From NCBI GenBank assembly GCA_020746105.1, contig CM036619.1:6602561-6666560 (forward strand): a DNA stretch of 64,000 nucleotides. The letters are read 5' to 3'. Below, in pieces: positions 22,601 through 35,432 of the stretch (positions are counted from its first letter, which is position 1; the number at the start of each line of letters is the position of its first letter). A program made the translations under genes and the position numbers. A model generated the notes under the pieces. The model did not search any database. It saw only the letters and a program-made list of their open reading frames with translations, and was not told where the DNA came from. The stretch is from Trogon surrucura. Its lineage: Eukaryota > Chordata > Aves > Trogoniformes > Trogonidae.

Positions 22601-23564
22601 TGTAAGATGCCTGGGGAATCACTGTCACAAAACTGCTCCTGACACCCAGCATCGTGGTCCTTGTAGACATCTGCCTTGAGCTGCCTTGATGGCTGCGAGG
22701 GATGTTGTTGTGCCTCCAGGGCAGAAGCCAATGGATGAAGAGCAGCTGTCGAGGTGAAAATCTAGCTACCCGGAGGCAAAAGCAGACTGTCTGACAAAAC
22801 CTCTTAGGGATGACAGGTGACATACTAAGCTTAACAGCCAGGGAGAGGTCCCTCTTCTGTGGATTACTGAGCAAGAACAAGACAAAATAGGTCACTTTCT
22901 CTTTTGACTCAGCAGATAAAAAAAATATTCTCACATCTTTCACTGACCTGAAAGGTCCAACCTTTCCTCTTGGTCCTGCAAATTGTGGTGCTGACAGAAG
23001 ATTAAAGGACTAAGATAGTTCTCAATGGACTGAAATTCATATATTGATAAATGTGCTTTAGGAAGGCAGGTGAGCCCTTGGAAACTCAAGGGCTCAATAT
23101 GCTCTTGTTTTTTCAAACCAGAAGACTGCTATAATATTCAGGGCTTGAATATTTGAACCAAGGAGAAATCCCAAATTTATCTTTCTAAGAGTAATTCTCA
23201 CTTCTGATATTATTATTTGATCTCTCAAAGTTAACATCCTCATGCAAGCATGTTTTCTCATACAGCAGTTACTGACATTTGGAGATGTACAGACAAGTCT
23301 TTCATGAAGCATGACATAAGCAATTTTAAACACAAACTCTCTTGATTTGATTCAATTTGGAAAAGAGTTTTTAGGAACATTTATTACATACCCAATTGTT
23401 GTGTCTAGCTTGCGACTATGCAATTGAATAATTGAGTTGATTGGAGGATAAGACAGACAAACTTGTAAAAACAAAGTCATAAATTTGTTTAAACTTTGAA
23501 AGAGAAGAAAAACTGTGGTACTAGTGATGACTACTTACAAGACCATTTTTGTTCTGCTTTAGAT
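19664..23564. other. non-coding stretch, nothing recognised except simple runs
   Basis: A G-rich stretch (TTTGGGGGGTTTGGGG) lies near 20240. A locally GC-richer segment at 22550-22870 has a 130-codon minus-strand open frame with no recognisable domain. No repeat family identified. Confidence 0.5.
20389..20408. repeat. poly(T) run, 20 nt
   Basis: Uninterrupted T homopolymer. No adjacent pseudogene recognised. Confidence 0.9.
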
Positions 23565-24367
23565 TTCACAGAATCACAGAATCACAGAATGTTAGAGGTT
23601 GAAGGGACCTCAAAACTAGTCCAACCCTCCTGCCAGAGCAGGACCACCTACAGTAGAGCGCACAGGAACATGTCCAGGTGGGTTTTGAATGTCTCCAAAG
23701 GAAGAGACTCCACAACCTCCCTGGGCAGCCTGTGCCAGTGCTCTGTCACCCTCACAGTATAAAACTTTGATCTAATATTTCTGTGGAACCTCCTGTGTTC
23801 CAGTTGTACGCATTGCCCCTTGTCCTGTCAATGGACGTCACTGAAAAGAGCCTGGCTCCGTCCTCCTGACACTCCCCCTTGACATATTTACAAACATTAA
23901 TGAGGTCACCTCTCAGCCTCGTCTTCTCCAAGCTAAAGAGACCCAGCTCCTGCAGCCTTTCCTCAGAAGGGAGATGTTCCACTCCCTTCATCATCTTTGT
24001 GGCTCTGTGCTGGACTCTCTCAAGCAGTTCCCTGTCTCTCTTGAGCTGAGGGGCCCAGAACTGGACACAATATTCCAGATGTGGCCTCACCAGGGCAGAG
24101 TAGAGGGGCAGGAGGACCTCTCTCGACCTACTTGCTACTCCCCTTCTAATACATCCCAGGATGCCATTGGCCTTCTTGGCTGCGAGGGCACATTGCTGGC
24201 TCATGGTCATCCTGCTGTCCACTAGAACCCCCAGGTCCCTTTCCCCTGTGCTGCTCTCCAGTAGGTCAGTCCCCAACCTGTACTGGCACAGGGGGTTATT
24301 CTTTCCCAAGTGCAAAACTCTACACTTGCCCTTGTTGAACTTCATAAGATTTCTCCCCTCACAGCCC
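23565..24367 (-). mobile_element. 5'-truncated CR1 LINE (minus strand)
   Basis: The left end is the reverse-complemented tail (three CACAGAAT-type repeats). The minus-strand frame from 24367 to 23752 gives [19 protein letters not shown] through [12 protein letters not shown] to the ORF2 C-terminal region without a stop, changing frame only near the end. It is 5'-truncated in RT just after FADD. The sequence is closest to the old nested copy (9851-11288) type, for example [13 protein letters not shown]. Confidence 0.93.
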
Positions 24368-24560
24368 ATATATAGCAAAGTGAGCTACTTTCAAATGAGA
24401 TAAAATGATGAAGATCTGTTGAAAAAAAGATGCCTTCAGAGTAGATTGATCTTCAATTCACCTGAAATGCACTGTGACTAGATCTCTACCAGAATAGCCT
24501 GGACTGTGTGGTTAAGGCCTCTGCAGGCCCAAGGAGTAAGGAAAAACAACTACAACTCAT

Positions 24561-26406
24561 ATTGAATTAAACCTGGCGAGAGGGGTCAAGGACAACAGGA
24601 AGAGCTTTTTCAAATACGTGGCAGATAAAACTAACACCAGAGGCAATGTAGGCCCACTGATGAATGAGGTGGGTGCCTTGGTGACACATGATACAGAGAA
24701 GGCAGAGTTACTGAATGCCTTCTTTGCCTCTGTCTACTCTGCCGGAGGCTGTCCTGAGGAGCCCCGTTCCCCTGAGGCCCCACAGGAAGTCAGGGCAGTG
24801 GAGGAGTTTGCTTTAGTCGATGAGGACTGGGTTAGGGACCAATTAAGCAATCTGGACATCCATAAATCCATGGGTCCAGATGGGATGCATCCACGGGTGC
24901 TGAGGGAGCTGGCTGATGTCATTGCTAGACCACTCTCCATCATCTTTGCCAAGTCTTGGGAGACGGGAGAGGTGCCTGAGGACTGGAGGGAAGCAAATGT
25001 CACTCCAGTCTTCAAAAAGGGCAAGAAGGAGGACCCAGGTAACTATAGACCGGTCAGCCTCACCTCCATCCCTGGGAAAGTGATGGAACAACTTATCCTT
25101 GGTGCCATCTCAAGGCATATCAGGGATAAGAGGGTCATTAGAGACAGTCAACATGGCTTCACCAAAGGGAAGTCGTGCTTGACTAACCTCATAGCCTTTT
25201 ACGAGGATATAACAAGGTGGATAGATGATGACGGAGCGGTGGATGTGGTCTACCTTGACTTCAGTAAAGCATTTGACACAGTCTCCCACAGCATCCTTGC
25301 TGCTAAACTGAGGAAGTCTGGTCTAGACTCTCGGGTAGTGAGGTGGACTGTGAACTGGCTAAGGGGAAGAAGCCAAAGAGTTGTGGTCAATGGGGCGGAG
25401 TCTGGTTGGAGACCTGTATCCAGTGGAGTGCCTCAAGGGTCGGTACTGGGACCAGTATTATTCAATATAGTCGTTGATGGCTTGGATGAGGGACTAGAGA
25501 GTACTATCAGCAAGTTTGCTGATGACACCAAGCTGGGAGGAGTGGCTGACACGCCAGAAGGCTGTGCTGCCATTCAGCAAGACCTGGACAGGTTGGAGGG
25601 TTGGGCAGGGAAAAATTTAATGAAATACAACAAGGGTAAATGTAGAGTCTTGCATCTGGGTAGGAACAACCCCAGGTTCCAGTATAAGTTGGGGAATGAC
25701 TTATTAGAGAGCAGTGTAGGGGAAAGGGACCTGGGAGTCTTGGTGGACAGCAGGATGACCATGAGCCAGCAGTATGCCCTTGTGGCCAGGAAGGCCAATG
25801 GCATCCTGGGGTGTATTAGAAGGGGGGTGGTTAGTAGGTCAAGAGAGGTCCTCCTTCCCCTCTACTCTGCCCTGGTGAGACCCCATCTGGAATATTGTGT
25901 CCAGTTCTGGGCCCCTTAGTTCAAGAAAGACAGGGAACTGCTGGAGAGAGTCCAGCACAGGGCAACTAGGATGATTAAGGGAGTGGAGCATCTCCCTTAT
26001 GAGAAAAGACTGAGGGAGCTGGGGCTCTTTAGTTTGGAGAAGAGGAGACTGAGGGGTGACCTCATTAATGTTTACAAATATATCAAGGGTGAGTGTCACG
26101 AGGATGGAGCCAGGCTCTTCTCGGTGACAACCACTGATAGGACAAGGGGTAATGGGCTGAAACTGGAACATAAGAGGTTCCGCTTAAACTCGAGAAGAAA
26201 CTTCTTCTCAGTGAGGGTGATGGAACACTGGCACAGGCTGCACAGAGGGGTTGTGGAGTCTCCTTCTCTGGAGACGTTCGGGACCTGCCTGGACACGTTC
26301 CTGTGTAGCATTATCGAGGTGTTCCTGCTCTGGCAGGGGGATTGGACTTGATGATCTTTCGAGGTCACTTCCAATCCCTAACATTCTGTGATTCTGTGAT
26401 TCTGTG
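24561..26406 (+). mobile_element. 5'-truncated young CR1 LINE (same subfamily as the full-length copy)
   Basis: It starts within ORF2 at the codons corresponding to [12 protein letters not shown] of the full-length element and runs to the 3' terminus with three ATTCTGTG repeats. Over 434 comparable residues (24618-25919) I count 18 differences from the full-length ORF2, so the two are close relatives. It lies head-to-head with the minus-strand CR1 at 23565-24367, separated by about 190 bp. Confidence 0.95.
24564..26351 (+). pseudogene. CR1 ORF2 fragment with one premature stop and a lost terminator
   Basis: One frame runs from 24564 to a TAG at 25917-25919, where the full-length copy has CAG (Gln). 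It resumes in the same frame to 26351. The RT core is complete: [24 protein letters not shown] and [10 protein letters not shown]. The normal stop after CSII is mutated (GAG in place of TAG), so the frame reads about 14 codons into the 3'UTR. Apart from these two point changes the frame is undamaged, which fits a recent insertion. Confidence 0.92.
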
Positions 26407-29400
26407 TTATCTAAAAGTTTCACAAGGAATAGCTAAATGGGTGGTCTGTACAGATTCTTAAAGTCTGTGTGACAATTTAAAGAGTATATCAGTAAACCAA
26501 TAATTGCCTCTTCCCACTCTCTTGTTAAATGTACTCTCCTATAATGCCTTTCCTTTCAATTTAAACACATCATCTAACAGTATACAAAATGATATATGAG
26601 AAGTAATTTGTTCTGTCTCCAGAAGCATCTTCTGATTTTACTTCTCCCACTCGCCGTTTCTAAATCTTGTACTGAGTAGGAAATCAACAACTGATTAGGT
26701 TATAACAAGGAGAAAATGTTATGTACACTTACTAGTCACTTTGGAATATTTTTATCCTTCTAACCTGAACTTTGATCTTCATTTTTCCAGCAGCTCTTTC
26801 TGTATCTTCATTTTCAGCTCTCTGTTTTATTTCAAGGACTCTTCACTTTCCATTAGACTTTGTCTTGTCTTCTACTTTAATAACTGTCTTCTTCATTTTC
26901 CACCATGTTTTTCACTTATTGTTTCACAGTGACAAGCAAAAAAGGATATAAGGTCACTTTTTCAAAGTATCATAGTTCATGTGCATAAGAGCTTAGCTTT
27001 CAGTGAAATAAATTTTTTTGGATGTATCACTGCTCCCAAGAGAATAGAACAATAATTCTGATTCCCAAAATCTTTCATAATTTTCATTACCTCTGGATTA
27101 AGCTCTCAGTTTTAGTACTCTGCAAATAAAGTTTAAAAGGAAGAAACAACATCTGAAACTAGGTAATTTTTTGAAGATGACCAGTTGGTCATTTGCTTAA
27201 TTTTGATATTCAGAAATTGACTTGACTGGAGGATAGGACTGAAAATGTCAAACCATCAGGAAATAATTTAAACTAATTTTAATGTTAGAATTCTCACTTG
27301 GGAATTCACATCTAACCATAAGCATGCAATTCTGCTTATTTTCCTTACTTTTAACTAGCAATGGTACCCAAGAGCTGACAGCCAATACTGAAAATCTGGT
27401 TCCAAACTGTACATCTCTTTTTTTATAATTTCCTTGCTTTGATGGTTAATTACTCAAATGACCCTCCATTGCTGAATGGAATGAAGATGTTGAAAAAGAT
27501 GCGAGGAGAAAGATGGGCAGTTTTTCTATGAGTGGTTTTTCTCGTTTCTTGTAATGTTTTCTGCTGGTGTTCAGTTGTTTCTTTTATTTCTTCTCAGACT
27601 TCTCTTTAAGGAGATACACTTTTATGTATTTGATGTTGATTGCCCTGAAAATTTCAGAAATATCTCAGTAGGCAATTATAAGTGGCTTAAGCAAATGATC
27701 AGGGTGTATCTTCAGGTTTGCACAAAACTACCTACTTTTCAAGATTTTTATGAGGTTCACAGATAAATTGAAGCCTGCCGTAAGTAGGAGCAGATTCAGT
27801 GCCCTGAATGTGGCTTTTAAAGTTTGATTAATTAATGTCCATAAAGCATTTTGCACTACTCAGACTAAAGGTCTGTAAATGCATAGAACAGAATATAGTA
27901 GTTATTAATCCTACATCTCACTCTGTGTGGGAGTATCAGCAGAGCTGCTCAACACAGCTACTATAAATTACAGAGCCCTAAACTTCCAAAGCCACCTCCC
28001 CTTGCCATAGCTCCATTATCTTTGTTGCTCTTTTCTGGAAAGAATTTGCTTTTTTTGTAAGTTCGATGAAAAATAAAAATGAGAGGCTAGAACATGTTTT
28101 TTTTATGGCTGTGTGCTTTGACACACAGAAGATATTTCAGCTCCAGTGATGACAGCGTACCATTCTGATGAAATAATGCTGCAGTCACTTAATAACATGG
28201 AAGGAACAGATACAACCTAAACATGCAAATATGGTAATTACCAACCTCAAACACAATTATCTCATGTGCTAGCACTCGTAATGGGAACAATATTTCTGTA
28301 CTGCTTTTTCCCAGAGTCATTTGCAAAACACTCATTCTGTCTGTTTCCTTGCTTGTGGAAATTTGTCTCTCCAACAAAATTTCATTTACTGTAATGACAC
28401 AAATCTCACTGATTCAGTGACCTTGGCAGCTCCTTCGCAAGGTATATAGCTTACGCTGTCTTTCCATCTTTACAGGAATCGTGTGTCTCAGCTCCCCCAA
28501 GCTGATCCGGGAAACGTGCTTTAGCCCAACACATGCATGTTTGAGGATGCAATTACTGTAACTGGCTTTCCTACCTGTCCACTGCAAGAGCAAGAGGTCG
28601 GATCCTTTGCGGATCTAAAACCACCTCCAGATTCATAATGACACTAGGATGATTTATGCTAGGAGAGAGTTTGTGGCAGCTTGTACATCTGTATCAAATT
28701 TTCCTGTATAATATCACTCCTCAGAGGTTTTATTCTTTAAAATAGTTACAGTTTGGCACATCTTTTTCTTCAGCTATGATAATGCAGTGGTTACCGCCCA
28801 CAGTTACAGAGGTAAGGGACTATTCTTATGTGAATACAGTCATCTAGTGAGCAAATAAAATTTTTTTTTAGGGATTTAGGAGAAGTAAATTGAATCTTTT
28901 ATTCATTTTGGGTAGAAAAAAGTGCTAGCTTTCTTCTAGTTTCATAGAACTTCCTACTAGGCCAGATTGGGTAGTTCTTGTATTCAGATCATCCCTGATA
29001 ATGAAGTAAAAAAAAATGAGAAACCTTGTCAGAGACATTGGTGTAAAATCTGTGAGGGTTTCTCAGAAGCAGAAGAGAGTCATCAATCTGATTTAAAGAA
29101 TTTTGGCCTCATTTCTGTAGTCTGTATATAATTTTGAACATTTCAGTCAAGAGCTGGATTCCTGTATGCTCATGGGCACCCAGCTTCTGCCGTCAGTGAC
29201 AGTTTACACATGGAGCATTCATTTATTTCCCATACCTCGGCTGCCACAGCTGCAGCTCAGTTTTCTCTGATGGTCTTGTGCTAAGATAGAGGTGCTAGAG
29301 TGAGCCTAAGAAAGGGGTTTTCAAACTACTCTTTCCCAAGTACATCTCAAAGTATCAAATTGGATCTATAATTATTCTCGTTTCTATCATATTTCTGTAT

Positions 29401-32400
29401 AGCCATGAAAATTACTCGGAGTGTCTGGCTTGTTTTGTGTTTCGTGTCAGAAGTCAAGATAGGATTGGCTTGGACGCTGGACAGGTAATCTGTTACATAG
29501 TGCAATGAACCAATAGGGACAGAAAAAAAAGAGGTGGAGATCAGCTGCTAGACCAATGCATATTGTTAAAGACTCATTTGTCATCTGCTTGTCAAGTCTT
29601 TGCTGCTGTTGTTGCAGGTGGGGTTATATGAGAAATCAGCAGCTCCTTCTCTGAAAAGCAGTTCTAGCAAACTGTTGATATTCTACTTCAAGGGTGTGGT
29701 AGGAGATTCAAACTGCTACTTATTAAAGCTTTGTTAACCTCTCTACTCAGGTCTCCCAGGTCAGTGACCATATGGCGAGATCAAGTCCTTCTCTACTCCC
29801 ACAGTCTAGCAGCTTTTGGAATAATTTTCTTGCTGATTTTGCATTTGGTCCAATGTTAGTATACTTCAGAATTTCGTTCTGGAAACAAAATACACATGGT
29901 GTTATGGATCAGCGACAATTTCAAAAGTCATTATTATATATTTTCAGTCAGGACCAGAATCTGAAAAGCATTTGTATTCTGTAATCCATTTGTTTGTGGC
30001 ATCAAAGATCCATGCAGTGCATTGGTAAGTAATGAAAATGGAAAGCATTACAGATCATTAATAATTATATAGACAAGAAAACTCATTAATTTAACTCTCA
30101 GCCAAGATTATTTCCTTCATAGATATTTACTCAAATGGATTTTCAGTCAACTCTTTTCTTGCAGCTCTACTCCAAGAAACTCCACAGTTTTCACGATATT
30201 AACTCTATTAAACTCTAGAAGTCTGTGTCTCCATGTAATAAATTGGATGAATGTAAGATCCTCTCACATGAAAAGAGAGAGCTCTTCCATCCAGAATTTG
30301 AGCCCATTTTTTTGCATAAAAACTGCTGCATACCATTTTATAGCAGACACAGCCATAACAAGGGTGGTTGAAAGCAACGCTTACCTTACATTGCTCTGAG
30401 GTGTGGGAGAGACGACCAAGATGTGAACTTAGCAGCATCAGCAAGTGCTGTCAGCAACCAAAGAAGTGTCAAGGACTGAAGGTTTGGAGTCCCTGAGCAA
30501 CACCACTCAGAGCACAGGCAGGTCTCTCCTGGAAGGGAAAGCTTGTGGAGTTGAGGGTTTTATTCAACACTAGTAATAACAAGAGGGAACAGTGCATGGC
30601 CACACATGCTGTGGAGGCTCACTATGATTTTTAGCTGGATTTTCTTTGCAAATTCAGACCTAAGCCTTGCAGATATCACCACTGATGGGAGAACCCTGTG
30701 GCCCATTGGAATTAGTGATACTGAACCCACAGTAAATGAATCTGGTACAAGTCTTAGACAACAAGCCTGCAGCTGCTTCTTCATATGTGACTTGTCACTG
30801 TACCATAGGTAAATAATCAGAAGCCTTAAAATTTCCATTTTTTTTTTTTAATTTTCCATGTAAACCTTTGAAAATGGGTGAATTTACATGGGGCCTTACT
30901 GAAAGTAGAAAGAAAACGTTTTAAGTTTGGAAGGGGATTTTCTTTCCTATACAGAGGTTACTCAAGACTAGGAAAGTAAAGGATACATTAGCAAAAACAA
31001 TTTTACTTTATTCTTTCAGGGCTCCTTTTAGTTTCCTGTAACAGTATCTTCCTCCTACCCTGATTTGGCAACTTTCCTTTGGACCAGACTCTCAGTAAGT
31101 TGAAATTAATTTCCTGAGTAAGGCCTTACAAATGGCACCACGCTGCACCTCCCAATACCCGGTTTCATGTCCCACTATATCACTTCGTATCAATTCTCTT
31201 AAGGCACCATCCCTGAAAGCTTCTCAGAGTGTTGAGGCTGTGCTGGAAATAGTATTTCAGGCTTTGCCCTTCATTCCCTGTTGCTGGAGGAGTAATGGGG
31301 AGTGTCAAAGCAGTTTGTACTGCTCTCTCTCTGGAGGTGTCTCTTGGAGGTGTCTTTTGCTGCACTAGTTACAGGGTCATCAGTGATTTGTCCCTTGGAA
31401 GTGAGTCTTGAATTTAAGGTAAGATGTCTGAGGGGAAAGGGGAAAAGCTTTCATAGAAGTAGTTCATCTGAATAAATTTTGCCATTTCCATCTAGGACCT
31501 GTGTCTAGTCTATGAAGAGATACAAATCCTTGTAGGGTCTGAATTTAGACTTCTAAAGTAGGTCATGGGAATTGTACTTATTCATTCATGCTTGTTCTCT
31601 CAGCTGACTTCAAAGAAGCTCAGGGTGACTAGCACAGCTGGAGACAAGTACACCAAGGATCTCTAAAGCTCGATGAGATGAATCCCACCTCAGTTCCCTA
31701 ATAAAGGCAAACAGCGTAAAGTCAGATTCGCACTCATTTGGTTCCATGTTCAATTACCTGAATCTTTGCAGAATGGCTGTAAATATATCGCCATTGACTT
31801 TTTACGGCATTAGACAAATCCAGTTATACCAAGCCTGCAGTGAAGAAGAATGTTTTATTACTCTTGTTCAAGTGAAAGACTAAATCTCTCCCTTTGTTAT
31901 AAAAGGCCCACAACTGTTTATCTGAACCTTGGAACATCGATATTCTGTGTTCCTTTTGTTGCAGCTGAGCAGTAGACTTGGAGGTCCTGATTCATTGGAA
32001 TCCTAAGAGCTATTTAGAAGCTTTAGTTCTATTTTACTTTCACTGAGAAAAAAAGAAAAAGGAAAAAAAAATGCTCTAAAATCAGAAACTAGGGTAAGGA
32101 AAGAAGGAAAAGAAAATGATGATTTATTTTGAAGAACTTAGAATACAAGCAGAGACTTGGCCTACTTTCATTATTTAATAGTCAGGAGAAGAATTTCCTC
32201 CCTCATCTATTTCTGTAAAATTAAAAACCCTACCAGCCTCAAACACTATTTTGTGCAAGAATTATTTCCTGCATGGGGAATGAACTTGTTAGTTAAAATG
32301 AAAATGTCAAAAATTGACTCACTATTGAACTGTTTATATTTATCTCTGTAATTCGTGAAGATCCTTTTTTATTTAAGGAAGAGGCTATGCAGTCAGGCTG

Positions 32401-32777
32401 GGTGATAAATCCTGTTCAACTATTCATGGATTATCATTAGTGCTGTTTATCTTTCATTAAGTAGTCTATGCCAGTCTGGAATTCCCAAACTGGTTAGAAC
32501 CTCTGCTGAAGCCCTTACAAATACTGGGTTAAAAGGCAGGATGGAAATACCTGAAGTCTTTTAAAGCTTGAGCTTTCATTCCTAACTTTTCCTAGGAGAT
32601 TATCTTGATGGTTTCTGTGATGTAGATGTACCTGTTCTTAAAATGGAAAGCTCTCTTTGAAACAATTTAGCCTGTAGACTACTGAGTGGTGACCGTATTG
32701 CCAATACGTGTTAGCTTCTAACTAGATATCTCATCTGAAAGAGAAGCTCTAGACTTCATTGACAGTCCCTTAAGCTG
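26407..32777. other. 6.4 kb non-coding, nothing recognised as a gene or repeat
   Basis: No open frame above about 92 codons and none with a recognisable domain. An octamer ATGCAAAT (28223-28230) is followed 4 nt later by TAATTA (28235-28240), which could belong to an enhancer but may be chance. The region could be intergenic or intronic. Confidence 0.5.
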
Positions 32778-33845
32778 TAGAATCATAGATTCAAAGAATA
32801 GTTTGGGTTGGAAGAGACCTTAAAGGTCATTTAGTCCAAACCCCTGCAACGAGCAGGAACATCTTCAACTAGATCAGGTTACTCAGAGCCACATCCAATC
32901 TGACCTTGAATGTTTCCAGGGATGGGGCTTCTACCACATCTCTGGGAAATCTGTTCTAGTGTCTCATTATCCTCACTGTAACAAATTTCTAGTCTAAATC
33001 TACCCTATTTTAGTTTACAAACGTTATACATTGCCCTACTGCAACAGGCCCTACTGAAATGTCCCTCCTCATCTTTCTTGCAGACTCTCTTTAAGCATGG
33101 GAAGGTCGTTTTGAGGTCTTCCCAGAGCCTTCTCTTTTCCAGGATCAACAGCCTGAAATCTCTCAGCCTGTCATGACAACAGAGGTGTTGCAACCCCCTG
33201 ATTATCTTTGTGGCCCTCCTCTGGACTAACTCCAACAGGTCCATGTCTTTATGCTCGAGGCCTCAGAACCGGATGCAGAGCTGCAGGTGGGGTCTCTCCA
33301 GAGCAGAGCAGGAGGGCAGAATCACGTTGCTTGCCTTGCTGGTCACACCTCTCTTGATGCAGCCCAGGATGTGGCTGGCTTTCTGGGATGTGAGCACACG
33401 TTGCTGGCTCATATTCGGTTTGTCATCCACCAACATGCCCAGGTCCTTCTCTCCAGGGCTGCTCTCAATCCACTCATTGTGCAGCCTGTATTTGTGTTTG
33501 AGATTGGCCCCACCCATGTGCAGGACCTTATACTTGACCTTGTTGAACCTCATGAGCTTCACACAGACCCATTTCTCCAGCTTGTTCAGGTCCCTCTGAG
33601 TGGCAGTCTGTCCCTCAGGCATATTGACTGCACCACTCAGATTGCTGTCATCTGCAGACTTGCTGAGGGTGCACACAATCCCTCTGTTTATGCCATTGAT
33701 GAAGATATTAAACCATAGTGGTCTCAGTACAGATCCCTGAGGAACACCACTGGTGTCTTTTTCTCCACCTGGACACTGAGCGGTTGATGACTACCCTCTG
33801 GATGTGACCATCCAAGCATCTAAATCACCTAAGTCTCCTTCATAT
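32778..33845 (-). mobile_element. old CR1 LINE of a different subfamily (minus strand)
   Basis: The left end is the reverse-complemented tail (AGAATCATAGATTCAAAGAAT). The minus strand translates in pieces to SADDSNLSGAVNMPEGQTA, KLMRFNKVKYKVLHMGGANL and LELVQRRATKIIRGLQHL. These correspond to the CR1 RT-to-C-terminus region but differ from the copies at 11-26 kb in nearly every block, marking an older or distinct subfamily. Several frameshifts. 5' end near 33845. Confidence 0.9.
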
Positions 33846-35079
33846 AATTTGTACCTCCTAGTGCAAACCCACCTTTGTCTTCTGTTTTTCACTGTCTGAT
33901 TTATTATTTTGCTCTCTCTTTCCATTAATAGAAGGATTAGTCATTTTGGGAAGTGGAAGTAGAAGGGAAAGGGAACTTAAAGATATGTTACCACTGATTA
34001 CATTTCCAAACTGACAAAAAAAAGTGCTGTTCCTAAATTTAGTACTATGCACTAGATTGCAAGACAGCGGTGCACCATAAATTACCATATTTATGACATG
34101 CAATACAATATATGAACCATTTTTTTCAAATTTCTGTGACAAGCGCACAAGAATTATTGAAAAAATACCACCCCATTAGGTACCAAATTCAATGGAAATT
34201 TATAGCCAGCTTGGTTTCCACACCGGCAGGAATTAGTGTCCACAGTATATTTCCCCTCCTCCCCCAATCTTGAATGATCATGTCTGTACTCATAATGTGA
34301 AGTAAACAGCATTCATCCATTAGGTAAATAAGTATGTGTTGAGGACAAAGTTGGGGATTTTTATTCTTTTTATTTTCTTTTTTTTTCTGTACTGTCTGCC
34401 TGTGCACAGCTTTCCCAGGGGACCACACAGATAAAGAGTAATTTAGATAGATTTAATAGCAACTCAGCATCCCTGTAAACATGATAAAGACCATTGATAT
34501 TTGCTTCAGAGCTAGGTGATTTTCCCCCTCTGTGTTTCTACTAACATTTGAAATAAGTTGCAAATAATGTAGCCCACACAATAACAGTGTGTCACCTTTG
34601 TAAATCAAACCTTACATAAACTAGCAGACAGGAAGAAAAAAGAGACAATAGCTAATTGCACAGTTAATTACGCTTGACGAATTTCTCAGCTAGCATATGC
34701 TAATTTTCCTGGTTAGAAGTCTAGGCTGGAGCTTAGGAAACTTTTCCTTTAATATCTAATATTCTGTTCCTCAAAGATAACTAAGACTAAATTTTTAAAA
34801 AATCAGTTTAAGCTGCAAAATCCATCTGGATGTTCCTATGTCCAGCATTTAGATTCTCAAAGATCCCTACTCACCTGCTTCTGAAAGACTTCAGGCATTT
34901 CAGATTTCTCCAGTAAAGCCCAACAGTATATGACTACCAGGCATGCTCCCAAATGCCTCTAGTCATGGCATTTTAGAGGGGCAGGTAGGGTCTAAGTGTT
35001 TTGAGGTCCCAGATATTTTAAGCAACTTATCTGCAGAGCCCACAATCAGGCATCATGAGATGCACCTGCTGATTTGGAA
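33846..35079. other. non-coding, nothing recognised
   Basis: AT-rich. Near 34645-34710 the motifs GCTAATTGCACAGTTAATTACG and GCATATGCTAATTTTC form a homeodomain-site-like cluster, noted without functional support. Confidence 0.4.
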
Positions 35080-35195
35080 TCATAGAATCTTTGAGGTTGG
35101 AAAAGACCTTTAAGATCATCAGTTCCAACTGTTAATCTAGCATTTTCAGGTCCATCACTAAACCATGCCATTGTCACGTCTACGTGTCTTTTATC
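35080..35195 (-). mobile_element. short CR1 3' end (minus strand)
   Basis: Reverse-complemented CR1 tail GAATCATAGAATCTTTGAGG, then the 'gttggaaaagacctttaagatcatc' type block and 'ccatcactaaaccatg', typical of an old CR1 3'UTR subfamily. Strongly 5'-truncated. Confidence 0.75.
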
Positions 35196-35205
35196 TTCTT
35201 TATCT

Positions 35206-35310
35206 AATCATAGAATCACAGAATCACAGAATTATTGAGGCTGGAAAGGACCTCTGAGATTGTCAAATCCAGCCCATGATCCAACATCATGAAACACAAG
35301 ATAGTCCCTC
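35206..35310 (-). mobile_element. second short CR1 3' end (minus strand)
   Basis: Three reverse-complemented terminal repeats (ATCATAGAATCACAGAATCA) followed by GAGGCTGGAAAGGACCTCTG. It sits about 10 bp from the end of another CR1 3' fragment of the same orientation. Confidence 0.75.
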
Positions 35311-35315
35311 ACCAT

Positions 35316-35432
35316 TTTTTTCTTTAGCATTTACCAGAATTTTTGTTATTTTCTTCTTTTCTCCTTTTTTTTCTCCCTTCTTTTCTTCTTTTCCCTTTTC
35401 TTGTTCTTTTTTTTTTTTTTTAATTTTCTTTC
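35316..35432. repeat. T-rich polypyrimidine tract
   Basis: Long T/C-rich stretch with runs of T8 and T15 next to the CR1 3' ends. Confidence 0.8.

Noticed and set aside
22551-22943. 130-codon minus-strand open frame as a host exon
   Set aside because: No recognisable domain, no convincing splice sites at sensible positions, and no conserved-looking composition.
30560-30838. Open frames on both strands as a small gene
   Set aside because: Overlapping frames on opposite strands without similarity or context. Chance is the simplest explanation.
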